From: CAJQQK01 sp965224225
GTDB lineage: Bacteria > Pseudomonadota > Alphaproteobacteria > Rhizobiales > Hyphomicrobiaceae
Direction of reading: 5' to 3'
Length of the DNA: 64,000 nt
NCBI GenBank assembly: GCA_965224225.1
Contig: CBDCZF010000035.1
Location: 682,001-746,000, forward strand
Shown here in pieces: positions 15,745-25,058 of this stretch. The position numbers were made by a program, and so were the translations under genes. Under the pieces are notes generated by a model. That model did not search any database. It saw only the letters and a list, made by a program, of their open reading frames with translations, and had not been told where the DNA came from. Position 1 is the stretch's first letter; each line of letters begins with the position of its first letter.

Positions 15745-16692
15745 TCAGGCAGCCGATTTGATGTGCAAGTGATGTGAGACGCAGCCAACGTGACGATGAT
15801 CCGTGCCGCAGCAGCCGCCAACCACCCGGAGGTTAGGCAGAATTTCCATCAGATCGGCATGCAAGTCTCCGAACTCCTGTGGGTCGCCCTCATCCAGGCT
15901 CTCGGCTACGTCAAGTTCGGCGTGGCTTAAGCGAGAGGCGTTTGCCCTCACACCGCCGATTCGAGATACCCAGTCCCTGCCCGTTGCGACGGTTTCAGTG
16001 AAGTGATCTGGGTGAGCGCAGTTGATCATGTAATAGAGCGGCGCATTACCGGTCGCCTGATCGACAGCCCGAACCGCGTCGCCTAGCGGTTCGCCTGTTG
16101 GAAGTCGACCGTCGGTCTCCACCGTAAACGAAATGACTACTGGCAGGTCCACTTCTATTGCGGCCCTTGCAATACCGGTAGCCTCACCGGTATTGGTCAT
16201 CGTTATGGCTGAAATCATGTCCACACCGGAACGAGCGAAGGTCTCAGCTTGTGGTTGATGCATGCGATATGCTTCTTCCACGTCCGGCACTCGACCTGGC
16301 GCATATCCGTCACCAGCTGGTCCGACCACGCCGTTTACGAGAATTGGCGATACCCGCGTTTGCCAGTCTTCTCGAACTTGCTTGGCAAACGTCACAGCAT
16401 CCGAGCTGAGACGTAGCATCTCATCCGCGGACTTGCTCAGATTTGGCCCCCAATGCGTGCATCCACGCCAGGTGTTCGTGTCGAGCACGAAACCCGTTTG
16501 AGCTGCTGCCGCCATGCTCAGAAAACCATCGAAATATTGGCGCATGGCTTGCCGCGCTTCATCATCGTCCATCAGGACGATCGCTGCAAACTCCGGTGCT
16601 TCGAAGCCTTGCTGGAAGAACAACCATGTTTCGAAACCACCATCAGTCAGAAACGGTCGATTAGTCCTCAACAGTCTATCAACGTCTGTCAT
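15745..16692 (-). CDS. homocysteine S-methyltransferase family protein
   Basis: The 315-residue protein is a TIM barrel with the zinc-binding cysteines of the family: one in YYMINCAHPDHF and the adjacent pair in VVGGCCGTD. The N-terminus FLTDGGFETWLFF corresponds to the usual LTDGGxET start. Such enzymes move a methyl group from S-methylmethionine or a betaine to homocysteine to make methionine. It is divergent from a TetR regulator, and a 19-base inverted repeat lies between them, so TetR control is likely. The methyl donor cannot be told from the sequence; a betaine donor would fit an osmolyte-using organism. Confidence 0.87.
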   Translation of the reverse strand: MTDVDRLLRTNRPFLTDGGFETWLFFQQGFEAPEFAAIVLMDDDEARQAMRQYFDGFLSMAAAAQTGFVLDTNTWRGCTHWGPNLSKSADEMLRLSSDAVTFAKQVREDWQTRVSPILVNGVVGPAGDGYAPGRVPDVEEAYRMHQPQAETFARSGVDMISAITMTNTGEATGIARAAIEVDLPVVISFTVETDGRLPTGEPLGDAVRAVDQATGNAPLYYMINCAHPDHFTETVATGRDWVSRIGGVRANASRLSHAELDVAESLDEGDPQEFGDLHADLMEILPNLRVVGGCCGTDHRHVGCVSHHLHIKSAA

Positions 16693-16869
16693 TTGTCATC
16701 TCCAGTTCTTGCGTGGGCTGTTGAGCGAGGTGTGCCCTCGAACGCTCTGGTGATGAAAGCCGACTTGCGGTACAGTGCGGCCGGATAATTTCCTGCTGTA
16801 ATATCAAAGCGCTAATTGGTTCGCATCTGGCGAAAACGACGAAGCGAACGAGAGAACCGTACCGTCAGT

Positions 16870-16888
16870 ACTGTACCTGCAGTACAGT
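16870..16888. promoter_or_regulatory. perfect inverted repeat, candidate TetR operator
   Basis: ACTGTAC-CTGCA-GTACAGT is a perfect 7-base inverted repeat with a 5-base centre, ending 4 bases before the GGAGG ribosome site of the TetR gene. Its size and position suit autoregulation by the downstream TetR protein and control of the divergent homocysteine methyltransferase. Confidence 0.65.
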
Positions 16889-16905
16889 TTTTGGAGGTGA
16901 ATGAC

Positions 16906-17523
16906 ATGGCGCGCGGCAAAGAAACACGCAAGAAGATCATGGATGTTGCGCAAGAGGGCGTATTAGCAAAAGGCTTTGACGCTACCTCAATTGACGAGAT
17001 CGTCGCCAATGCCGAAATCACGAAGAGCGGATTCTTCTATCACTTCCGGGACAAGAACGCGCTCGCACGAGCACTCATCGAACGCCACATCGAGGTGGAA
17101 GACCAGCTCTTCGATGACTTGCTTGGACGTGCACGAGACCTGAGCGACGACCCTTTGCAGGCAGCGCTCATCGGATTGAAGCTATTGGCTGAATTGATCG
17201 AGGACTTGCCAGGTGGTCACCCGGGATGTGTCGTGGCGACTGCTGTTTATCAGGATCGCCTTTTCGACCGCGACGTGCGTGAGGCCAACCGCCGCGCGGT
17301 GTTGGGATGGCGTCATCGCTTTCGGGCGATGTTCGATGAAATTGCTGAGATCTACCCAATGAATGACCCGGTGGATCTCGATCATCTCTCCGACATGGTC
17401 AGCTCTGTTATCGAAGGCGGCATCATTATGTCCCGGGCAGTGGGGGAGCCGCTGATAACTGCACAACAAGTTCTACTTTTGCGCTCGTATTTGAAGCTAC
17501 TGTTTTCACCAAGGATACAGTAG
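16906..17523 (+). CDS. TetR/AcrR-family transcriptional regulator
   Basis: The 205-residue protein has an N-terminal TetR helix-turn-helix (about 5-55: TRKKIMDVAQEGVLAKGFDA, AEITKSGFFYHFRDKNALA) and a helical ligand/dimerisation domain including GCVVATAVYQDRLFDRDVRE. The start at ATG 16906 is supported by GGAGG at 16893-16897, 8 bases upstream. The open frame before it covers the inverted-repeat operator and is not coding. It likely represses itself and the divergent methyltransferase gene; the ligand is unknown. Confidence 0.9.
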   Translation: MARGKETRKKIMDVAQEGVLAKGFDATSIDEIVANAEITKSGFFYHFRDKNALARALIERHIEVEDQLFDDLLGRARDLSDDPLQAALIGLKLLAELIEDLPGGHPGCVVATAVYQDRLFDRDVREANRRAVLGWRHRFRAMFDEIAEIYPMNDPVDLDHLSDMVSSVIEGGIIMSRAVGEPLITAQQVLLLRSYLKLLFSPRIQ

Positions 17524-17735
17524 TGCGCAATCCGGGCAATTGCGGGCACCTCGTCCGGGCGCATCGCAGGCAGGTACGTGTCCCACGACGTGGTGTACGA
17601 GACGGTAGGGGCTGTGGTCGGGTGAAGCGCTCATCACGCGCAAGCCGTCCACAACCCCGGACCACGAACTCATGCGGCTCATGGAACAAGTTGGGTTTGC
17701 CACAACAGCAACCTGACCCGTGAGGCACGACTCAC

Positions 17736-18205
17736 ATGACGATCGACAGGATAGCGTTGAAGGAGCTTTTGGAGAAGGGTTCGGACACCGACCTTGTGCG
17801 CGAGATGACGGCGTTTGTCGCCCAACGACTGATGGACCTGGAAGTCGAGGGCCTGACCGGGGCCGGCCATGGCGAGCGGACGCCCGAGCGCACCAACCAG
17901 CGCAACGGTTATCGCTCGCGCCAATGGGATACGCGCGCCGGCAGCATCGACCTCAACATCCCGAAGCTCAAAAAGGGAGCTACTTCCCGACATTCCTCGA
18001 GCCGCACCGGGCCGCCGAGAAGGCGCTGGCAGCAGTCATTCAGGAAGCCTACCTGCAAGGTGTTTCGTCCCGCTCGGTCGACGACCTCGTCAAGGCGATG
18101 GGCATGACCGGCATCTCGAAGAGCCAGGTCTGGAGGCTCGCAGCCGAGATCGATGAGCGCGTCAACGCCTTCCTCGATCGTCCCATCGAAGGTAGCTGGC
18201 CGCAA
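17736..18205 (+). pseudogene. IS256-family transposase, N-terminal fragment with frameshift
   Basis: The first frame from ATG 17736 reads MTIDRIALKELLEKGSDTDL ... TNQRNGYRSRQWDTRAGSID. Near 17970 it shifts by one base into SYFPTFLEPHRAAEKALAAV, IQEAYLQGVSSRSVDDLVKA and MGMTGISKSQVWRLAAEIDE, typical of the N-terminal half of IS256/Mutator transposases. Similarity stops at FLDRPIEGSWPQ, just before where the first catalytic Asp would lie, so the DDE domain is missing. The 212 bases before it (17524-17735) contain nothing recognisable. Confidence 0.85.
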
Positions 18206-18220
18206 CCCGCGTCCGAACAA

Positions 18221-18238
18221 TGAACAACGCGTTGTTCA
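18221..18238. promoter_or_regulatory. 18-bp perfect palindrome upstream of the antiporter gene
   Basis: TGAACAACGCGTTGTTCA is its own reverse complement. It lies 117 bases before the antiporter start, just past the end of the IS256 fragment. It could be an operator or a small hairpin; no T-run follows on either strand, so a terminator is less likely. Confidence 0.5.
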
Positions 18239-18355
18239 AGGACGTCAACATTTGCACCCGCGCCCTACAAATCAATCTCCCCGGTAGCTCCTCTGCGGAG
18301 ATGGCTGGGTGATCACGGATCGCATCAAGCTCCACGGATCGGAACACGCCACGCA

Positions 18356-20902
18356 ATGTCCATCGTTACTTTTGCACTGACAGCCATTTGCTTGATCTTT
18401 GCCCTAATCAGCATGATGGTGCCATTGGCTGCGGCCCTGAGGTTGCCTTTCTCCGTGGTCGTTGCCGTCACGGGATTGTGTCTGGGAACATTTGCGTCGC
18501 TTTCTGATGTTCAGCTGGCGGGTACGGGACTCGATAGCTACGATCTTTGGTTCGTCGAATCACTCGCACTTGACACGAATACCCTTTTGCTAGTTTTCCT
18601 GCCGCCCCTCTTGTTTGAGATGTCGCTGGCGGTCAGTCTCAGGCGTTTGCGGAGCGAGGTCTGGGTCGTGCTAGCGCTTGCCGTCGTCGCCGTCGTGCTG
18701 GCGACCGGAGTTGTCGGCTTGGTGCTGTGGTCCCTTTCATCGCTTTCGCTTGTCGCCTGCCTTCTGGTCGGAGCCGCGATCTCGACGACCGATCCGGCCG
18801 CCGTCATCAGCACGTTCCGTGAAATTGGTGCACCGCGCCGCCTCGCCCTACTTCTGGAAGGAGAAAGCCTGCTCAACGATGCAGCTGCGATTGCGCTGTT
18901 CTCACTGCTGATCGGCATTGCCGGCGGCGTCGGCAATGCCGGACCGGCGCAATTGGCCGGCAATTTCATATTCAGCTTTGTTTTCGGAGTTGCGATCGGC
19001 GTGCTGTTCGCCTGGACCGCCAGTCGCATCTTCCCCGTCCTAGGCGGTTCGCCGGCCGCAGAGGCAACACTCACGGTCGCAATCCCACACGCAAGTTACC
19101 TGCTCGCCGAATCCGCCGGTGCCTCAGGCGTCGTCGCAGTCGTATTCGCAGGTATGACGATCAGCCATATCGGTTTTGCTGCGATGGGGCCGCGGAACTG
19201 GGCTACAGTCATGACGGTGTGGTCGCAGATCGGGTTTTGGGCTAACGCGCTCATCCTGCTCTTTGCTGCGATGCTGGTTCCCAAAATGCTGCTTGGCCTA
19301 ACATTCGCTCAGGCCATGCTGATCCCTGTCGTATTCGCGGGCGCCTTTGCCGCACGTGCAGTCGTACTTTTTGGCCTCATGCCGGTATTGAGCAAGGCGA
19401 AACTGACCGAACCCATCCCGTTTCGGCAAAGTGCGCTCGCCTGGTGGGGCGGTGTGCGCGGAGCGGTCACAATCATACTGGCACTAGGTCTTGCCGAGAT
19501 CGGAACGTTGCCGGGTGACGACAGTCGTGCAATGGCCGCCATCGGCACCGGGTTTGTCTTCCTCACGCTATTAATCAACGCGCCAACTCTCGCCTTTGTC
19601 ACCCGGCTGCTCGGACTGAACGAACTCAGCGCCAGCGACAATGCCTTACGGGCGCGTGTCGTGCGCCAGACCCGTGAGGAAACTCAGACGTTTGTCGAAG
19701 ACCTCATGCGGAACCGGCCCGATGCTGCCTGGCTTCTCCACAATGTGAAAAGGTTTGCCGAGCACGAGCTACCGTCCGAGGCCGAAAAGCAGGCCGATCA
19801 CCATATTGAACTGGGCGAAGCGCAACGGCTGGGATTGATCATACTGGCAAACCAAGAGTCGCGCCTGATCGAGAAGGCTTTTGAAAACGGGGAGCTTGGA
19901 CGAAGCGAGACACAGCTGATGGCGGCCAACGCAGAAGCACTCTCCGACGCCGCCCGCGTTGGTGGCCGGAACCGATATCTCGATATCGTCGCCCGGCAAC
20001 TGAGCGATCCGCGAGAATTCCGGGTTGCATTGACCCTCCACAGGTCTCTCGGATGGGACCAACTACTTCGGCGGCAATTGGAAACAAAACTCACGGTTCT
20101 GCTTGGAACGGCCGCGATGCTGCACAGATTGAACGAGTTCTCGCTGTCGGTGCTGCCCGCCATCGTCGGCGAGGAAGCGGCAGAAAACATCAACGGAGCC
20201 TTGCGCGAACGGACGTCATCCACGCAAAGGAGTGTCGATGCGCTGGCCCTGCAATATCCAAACTATACCAGGAGCTTGGAAGGCCTGCTGCTGCTCAGGG
20301 CAGTCGTCAGACGTGAACAGGCGCAGTATGAACGCCTGCTGGCGGATGGTGTTATCGGTGCGGACCTGCACCGTGCACTCGAGGAGGACCTTGCGGAGCG
20401 AGCCAAGGTGCTGTCAAAGCCGCCGAGACTTGATCTGCGCCAATCGCCCCTCGGTCTGGTCTCGCGAGTGCCGATTTTCGAGAACCTCACCGAAATTCAA
20501 CGCGAAAAAATCGCCAGCCTCCTGAAGCCTCGCGTGGCGCTGCCGGGAGAAACCATTGTTTCGATCAACGAAAGAGGTAATGCCATTTACTTCATCGTGT
20601 CAGGCGTAATTGCTATCGAGGGGCTCGACGCGGAGGCCTATATTTCCAACGGTGATTTCTTCGGCGAACTTTCGCTGTTGGCGCCGACGCGGCGCAGAAC
20701 TACCGGTATGGTTGCGGCAACTGCGTGCCAGCTGCTCGTCCTGCCGCGGAACGTCTTTCGCCGGCTGCGCTCGACCGACCCTGAAATCGAGAAGGCCATC
20801 CGGGCCGCGGCCGAACGCCAATTGGGGGAAGGCTTTCTCTACCGCCAGCCGGAAGATATCGAACAGACCAACTGGCGCTCATTGGATAGCGCGGAAAACT
20901 GA
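18356..20902 (+). CDS. Na+/H+ antiporter (CPA1) with C-terminal cyclic-nucleotide-binding domain
   Basis: The 848-residue protein has an N-terminal membrane domain (about 1-420) with roughly 12-13 hydrophobic segments and the CPA1 motifs STTDPAAVISTFREIGAPRR and LLLEGESLLNDAAAIALFSL, the latter holding the conserved Asn-Asp pair. A long soluble helical linker (about 430-690) follows, then a cNMP-binding domain (about 700-830: GETIVSINERGNAIYFIVSG, NGDFFGELSLLAPTRRRTT, with the phosphate-binding Gly-Glu-Leu-Ser). This layout resembles plant SOS1/sperm-NHE-like exchangers. It probably exports Na+ in exchange for H+ under control of cAMP or cGMP. It stands alone on this strand. Confidence 0.9.
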   Translation: MSIVTFALTAICLIFALISMMVPLAAALRLPFSVVVAVTGLCLGTFASLSDVQLAGTGLDSYDLWFVESLALDTNTLLLVFLPPLLFEMSLAVSLRRLRSEVWVVLALAVVAVVLATGVVGLVLWSLSSLSLVACLLVGAAISTTDPAAVISTFREIGAPRRLALLLEGESLLNDAAAIALFSLLIGIAGGVGNAGPAQLAGNFIFSFVFGVAIGVLFAWTASRIFPVLGGSPAAEATLTVAIPHASYLLAESAGASGVVAVVFAGMTISHIGFAAMGPRNWATVMTVWSQIGFWANALILLFAAMLVPKMLLGLTFAQAMLIPVVFAGAFAARAVVLFGLMPVLSKAKLTEPIPFRQSALAWWGGVRGAVTIILALGLAEIGTLPGDDSRAMAAIGTGFVFLTLLINAPTLAFVTRLLGLNELSASDNALRARVVRQTREETQTFVEDLMRNRPDAAWLLHNVKRFAEHELPSEAEKQADHHIELGEAQRLGLIILANQESRLIEKAFENGELGRSETQLMAANAEALSDAARVGGRNRYLDIVARQLSDPREFRVALTLHRSLGWDQLLRRQLETKLTVLLGTAAMLHRLNEFSLSVLPAIVGEEAAENINGALRERTSSTQRSVDALALQYPNYTRSLEGLLLLRAVVRREQAQYERLLADGVIGADLHRALEEDLAERAKVLSKPPRLDLRQSPLGLVSRVPIFENLTEIQREKIASLLKPRVALPGETIVSINERGNAIYFIVSGVIAIEGLDAEAYISNGDFFGELSLLAPTRRRTTGMVAATACQLLVLPRNVFRRLRSTDPEIEKAIRAAAERQLGEGFLYRQPEDIEQTNWRSLDSAEN

Positions 20903-20977
20903 TTTTCAAAATAGGCCACGGTTCGCCGCTGTGTGCACTATTCCCCGAGAATCAATCTGGGACTTGGATCGGTCCGC

Positions 20978-21940
20978 CTATAGCAGCTTCTTTTCGACAA
21001 AGTACTTGCGGGCACCAGGGTGAAACGGAGCGCTATTGCCTTCAAACACCATTTCACGGCGGTCGAGGCGACGAAACGCCGGGTGCAACTTGCGCAACTT
21101 TTCCACGTTGTCGAAGATCGATTTGGTTAGTTCATAAACAATTGCATCTGGCACAGCTGCCGATGTGACGAGTGTCGCCTTGAGACCAAATGTCTGTACC
21201 GGCTGGTCGATGCCACGGTACATCCGGGCCGGAATTTCAGTCGCAATATAGTAGGGGTACGTCTCCGTCATCCGTTCGATGTCGGCGCTCGCCATGGGGA
21301 TGATCCGGACGTTGCTTTTGGACGAGGCTTTGTGCACTGAAGCATTCGGGTGGCCGACGACGAACACTATGGCATCAACGAACCCCTTGATCAGGGCGTC
21401 AGCCTGGGCATCCGTATTCAACTCCAATACAGAGGCAAAGTCGCCAACGACCCAAGCCTTTTGCTTAAGCAGCAAATCCATCGTAGCGCGGTGGCCGGAC
21501 CCGGGGTTTCCGAGGTTGACCCTTTTTGCTTTCAGGTGATCGAATTCTGCTACTCCGGATGCGATGCTTGAGACAATGGTAAATGCTTCGGCATGTAGTG
21601 AGAGCACCGCTCGGAGCTGTTCGGCTCTCTTTTCCTTGAAGGCCGCAGTCCCATGCACGGCATGATACTGCCAGTCCGACTGGGCCAAGCCAAATTCAGC
21701 CGCACCGTTCAACACGGCTTTGATGTTGGAGACCGAACCGTCGGTCTCAGGCGCGTTACACGAAGTATTGCTCATGCCTTTGGATTGCCTGAGCAGCTTG
21801 CAGATCGATTGGCCTGCTGCGTAGTACACTCCCGCCTTGCCGCCGGTAAGTATCTTGATTTGCGTTTCAGCCCTGGACGCAGCGCTGGTCGCGATCGCGA
21901 ACACCAATATTATGGCTGAACGCCATATTGAAATGCTCAT
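20978..21940 (-). CDS. TAXI-family TRAP transporter solute receptor
   Basis: The 320-residue precursor has a signal peptide (ending near ASRAE) and the TAXI start TQIKILTGGKAGVYYAAGQS. SNIKAVLNGAAEFGLAQSDW and KRVNLGNPGSGHRATMDLLL are further family motifs. TAXI receptors bind glutamate or similar acids in the periplasm and deliver them to a fused TRAP membrane protein. No TRAP membrane component is encoded nearby, so this is an orphan receptor that either pairs with a distant TRAP or serves another role. The DAACS symporter gene ends 145 bases before its start on the same strand. Confidence 0.87.
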   Translation of the reverse strand: MSISIWRSAIILVFAIATSAASRAETQIKILTGGKAGVYYAAGQSICKLLRQSKGMSNTSCNAPETDGSVSNIKAVLNGAAEFGLAQSDWQYHAVHGTAAFKEKRAEQLRAVLSLHAEAFTIVSSIASGVAEFDHLKAKRVNLGNPGSGHRATMDLLLKQKAWVVGDFASVLELNTDAQADALIKGFVDAIVFVVGHPNASVHKASSKSNVRIIPMASADIERMTETYPYYIATEIPARMYRGIDQPVQTFGLKATLVTSAAVPDAIVYELTKSIFDNVEKLRKLHPAFRRLDRREMVFEGNSAPFHPGARKYFVEKKLL

Positions 21941-22085
21941 TTCCGTGCCCTCAAATCGGGCGCAACGGGGCGTGATACGTCGCCACGAGCGTCCGCCAGT
22001 TTGTCCTTCGAGTTTGACTCACAAGTCGGCTGTGATCAGGCGATTTGGCCTCCGTGACGATCCACGTGCTGGTGGATAGATCAGG

Positions 22086-23540
22086 CTAGGGCTCAACGAT
22101 AACGTCTTGGCCTGTTTCAGTACGTTCCACTTCCCTGATCTGCTCTTCAACGATTTCGCGCAATCCTGCAAAGCGGGATCCAAGCCATCGATCGAGGATG
22201 ATACCAGCCACCATATCGCCGGTCACATTCAATGTAGTACGGCTCATGTCGAGTATCCTGTCGACACCGATAATCAGTGCGATGCCGCTGGTTGGCACAC
22301 CGGCTGCCGATAACACGGAAGCCAGAATAACGATGCCAACCCCCGGAGTCGATGGCGTGCCGATCGAAGCACCAACTGCGGTCACGCCAAGCAGCATCAT
22401 CGTCGGCAAGGACATGTCGACCCCGAATGCCTGAGCCAAGAAGACAGTTGCAACGGCTTGATAGAGAGCTGTGCCATCCATGTTGATCGTAGCCCCAAGG
22501 GGTACCACGAACTGGGCAACCGAAGGGCGCACACGAAAGCTTTCCTGTAACGTGCGCATCGTCAGCGGCATGACTGCGGCGGACGACGAGGTCGAAAATG
22601 CAAGTAGCATCGCCTCACGGGCACTAGCGATGAACCGGAACGGAGACATGCGCACAAGCAACGCCAGCGCCAGCATGTAGAGCGCGAAAAGCAATACGAG
22701 ACCCAGCAGCACAGTCGCAACATAAACCGACATTCCAACAAGCGCCTGCGGTCCGATCTTCGCCGTCAATCGCAGCAGCAAACCGAAAACCGCGAACGGT
22801 GCCAGCAACATCGCCCAGCGAACTACAGTCAGGCATACTTCCTGCAGCGAACCGAGTAGGTCGAGCATTGGCTTCGACTGCTGCGGCGGCATCATGAGAA
22901 GAGCCGCCCCGAAGACCATGGCAAACACGACGACCTGCAGCATTTCCGCGTGCACCATGGAACTCAGTGGATTGGAAGGCAGCAAAGTGATGAGGACTTC
23001 GGGCAGCTTCTCGAGCGCTGGCAGGATCGGCGGCGCCAGTTCCTTGTCGTTTGCCGGCGCCGTCGCCTCGGCAGCGCGCACGGCCTCACTATCGATAAAC
23101 CGGCCAGGCTCAATCAGACTGGCTAGGGCAATGCCAACTAGAATCGCAATAAACGTCGTGGTGATAAAGTAGGCTGCTGCACGCAGGCCCACCTGCTTTA
23201 GTTGCTCGATATCCTGAGAAGCCGCGAGGCCACGTATGATCGATGCGAAGATCAACGGAATCACGATCATCTGGATCAGAGCCAGGAACAGGAGGCCCGG
23301 AAATGCGAACCAATCACCGATCACGGCCGCGATGCGCGGATCGACTGCTCCGGTAGTCGGGCCGATCAACACGCCGACGACAATGCCTGCGATCATCGAC
23401 ACCACGATCTGCAGCCATAATTTCGCGCGCAGCAGCCCACTCAGTGAGTGGCTCAGATAGGAAATTGGTCTGGGGAAGACCGCGCCGATGCTCGATGTCC
23501 TCTCAGCTTCGGCGCCTTGTGTCTCTGGCGAATCAACCAT
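22086..23540 (-). CDS. dicarboxylate/amino acid:cation symporter (DAACS family)
   Basis: The 484-residue inner-membrane protein has the DAACS signature serine-rich hairpin STSSSAAVMPLTMRTLQESF, the NMDGT-like motif GATINMDGTALYQAVATVFL and the second hairpin/TM8 region GVPTSGIALIIGVDRILDMS. It takes up glutamate, aspartate or C4-dicarboxylates with H+ or Na+. A hydrophilic N-terminal extension of about 35 residues precedes the first membrane segment. Adjacency to a TAXI glutamate-type receptor suggests a shared acidic-substrate theme, but there is no evidence that they work together. Confidence 0.91.
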   Translation of the reverse strand: MVDSPETQGAEAERTSSIGAVFPRPISYLSHSLSGLLRAKLWLQIVVSMIAGIVVGVLIGPTTGAVDPRIAAVIGDWFAFPGLLFLALIQMIVIPLIFASIIRGLAASQDIEQLKQVGLRAAAYFITTTFIAILVGIALASLIEPGRFIDSEAVRAAEATAPANDKELAPPILPALEKLPEVLITLLPSNPLSSMVHAEMLQVVVFAMVFGAALLMMPPQQSKPMLDLLGSLQEVCLTVVRWAMLLAPFAVFGLLLRLTAKIGPQALVGMSVYVATVLLGLVLLFALYMLALALLVRMSPFRFIASAREAMLLAFSTSSSAAVMPLTMRTLQESFRVRPSVAQFVVPLGATINMDGTALYQAVATVFLAQAFGVDMSLPTMMLLGVTAVGASIGTPSTPGVGIVILASVLSAAGVPTSGIALIIGVDRILDMSRTTLNVTGDMVAGIILDRWLGSRFAGLREIVEEQIREVERTETGQDVIVEP

Positions 23541-23812
23541 GCTCGTCGCTTGGATTGCTAAAGAGATCGAAACACACTACGTGGCGTCCGGGCGGGATGC
23601 TTTGATCAGTCTCAAACCTCCCGTTGGTTTGCCGCTCCGGGCGCAATCGCCAGAGCACTGAGAATGCAGAGTTCTATGCGCCAATATTGAAGGGGCTGGG
23701 CGCGGTCAAAGCCTTTGTGACAGTCACGGTCGCCGACGTCGCGCCCGTTGCAACGGCTTCCGCGCCAACGTTGACCGGTGCAGACCCAACACAATCCGGA
23801 AGCAATTGGCGC

Positions 23813-24850
23813 TTACTCATCGGATCGTATCGAGCACTTGAACCAGGCACCGTCACCAACCAATCCCAGGCGTCTGAATAACCAAATTTCGAATGCGGTA
23901 ACTACCAACAACAAGATGACCACGAGCCAGAAGGCAGCCGGAGCGTCCTGCGTTCCCGGCATGCCGTCGACGTTGATGCCAAGCAACCCGGTCAATAGGC
24001 CCAGCGGCAGGAAGATGGCTGCCACAACAGACAAAACCAGCATGTTGCGGTTCATCTGCTCGGACAGCAGCGTCGCAACCGTATCCTGAACGACGGCCGC
24101 CTTTTCACGCATCGCATCCAGTTCTTCAACGTAACGCGTCAGACGGTCGGCACATTCGCGCAGTTGACCGCGCTGCCAGTCTTCGAGCCAGCCGGCCTTG
24201 GCGGACAACAGTTGCGAGATCGCATCGCGCTGTGGCGACAGAAACCGCCGCAAGGGAATAATCTTGCGTCGGGCAGCAACGAGGCGCGGACGAATGGCGC
24301 CGGGCGACGCCTCAGTCGCCATTTCTTCCAGTGCGTCGACTTCTTCCTCGAGCGCGTGCAGCACACCGCTCATGCGCTCGATCAAACCGTTATTCAGGTC
24401 GACCAGAAACTCGCCCACTGAACGTGGTGCATCGTTGGCATCACAGCGCTCGCGAATTTCCGTGACGCTCAGCAGACGCCTGACACGAGCGGAAATGATC
24501 CTGTTGGCTTCGACCCACATGCGAATCGAAATCATATCGGTCGGATCTTGATCGGGGTGCAGGTTGACGCCGCGCAGTATGATCAGCGTACCCTTCGGAC
24601 CGCTCGTTGCACGTGGTCGGGTTTCACTTGCCAGCAAGGCTTCGACTGCATGCGAATCCAGTCCCGAATGGTTCAGCAACCACTCACTGGATTCCGGGAG
24701 ACCGGCGTCGAAGTGAAACCAGTCCCATTCACCTTCGCCCGGAACTTCAGACAAATCGCGTAAGCTGCGTGCCGTGGCGGACCCATCGCGTCGGATCCGG
24801 TAGGCACAGATCAACAATCGGCCATCGTCCAAACTCCCGCCTGTGTCCAT
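23813..24850 (-). CDS. zntB: CorA-family zinc/divalent cation transporter (ZntB-like)
   Basis: The 345-residue protein has a long cytoplasmic N-terminal domain with coiled helices (LHALEEEVDALEEMATEA) and two C-terminal membrane helices around residues 280-335. The loop between them carries GINVDGMPG, corresponding to the GxN selectivity motif in its ZntB form. It starts at ATG 24850 (GCAGGA seven bases upstream); the longer frame begins with an unrelated hydrophobic stretch. Zinc transport is the family role, with direction debated between uptake and efflux. The two regions flanking it hold no gene. Confidence 0.85.
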   Translation of the reverse strand: MDTGGSLDDGRLLICAYRIRRDGSATARSLRDLSEVPGEGEWDWFHFDAGLPESSEWLLNHSGLDSHAVEALLASETRPRATSGPKGTLIILRGVNLHPDQDPTDMISIRMWVEANRIISARVRRLLSVTEIRERCDANDAPRSVGEFLVDLNNGLIERMSGVLHALEEEVDALEEMATEASPGAIRPRLVAARRKIIPLRRFLSPQRDAISQLLSAKAGWLEDWQRGQLRECADRLTRYVEELDAMREKAAVVQDTVATLLSEQMNRNMLVLSVVAAIFLPLGLLTGLLGINVDGMPGTQDAPAAFWLVVILLLVVTAFEIWLFRRLGLVGDGAWFKCSIRSDE

Positions 24851-24965
24851 GATGAAATCCTGCCCCTTGTCATCGTGACATCCGGTCAAACTTAACAGGA
24901 AAACAAGAACAGGATAGCCAAGCACGAGTCAGGAGAGAACGACGAACGGATTCGGAAGTGGGACC

Positions 24966-24998
24966 GGCAGCGCAACGGGCCTATCACGTTGCGCTGCC
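24966..24998 (-). terminator. strong stem-loop after sodC
   Basis: A perfect 12-base-pair GC-rich stem (GGCAGCGCAACG / CGTTGCGCTGCC) with a 9-base loop lies 61 bases past the sodC stop on the minus strand and before the zntB start. There is no U-run after it, so it may act as a transcript-end or processing hairpin rather than a classical intrinsic terminator. Confidence 0.5.
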
Positions 24999-25058
24999 AC
25001 CCAGACGCGAGATGCTGATGGCCTGCAGCGCTCTCGCGACAATCCTTCGACTCGTCTT

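Noticed and set aside
16693..16905. SAM riboswitch upstream of the homocysteine methyltransferase
   Set aside because: I could not draw a SAM-I, SAM-II or SAH consensus fold; the only clear structure is the TetR-type inverted repeat near the opposite gene.
23541..23812. Small genes on either strand between the symporter and ZntB-like gene
   Set aside because: Frames of 60-85 codons overlap each other on both strands, lack ribosome sites and show no recognisable sequence.
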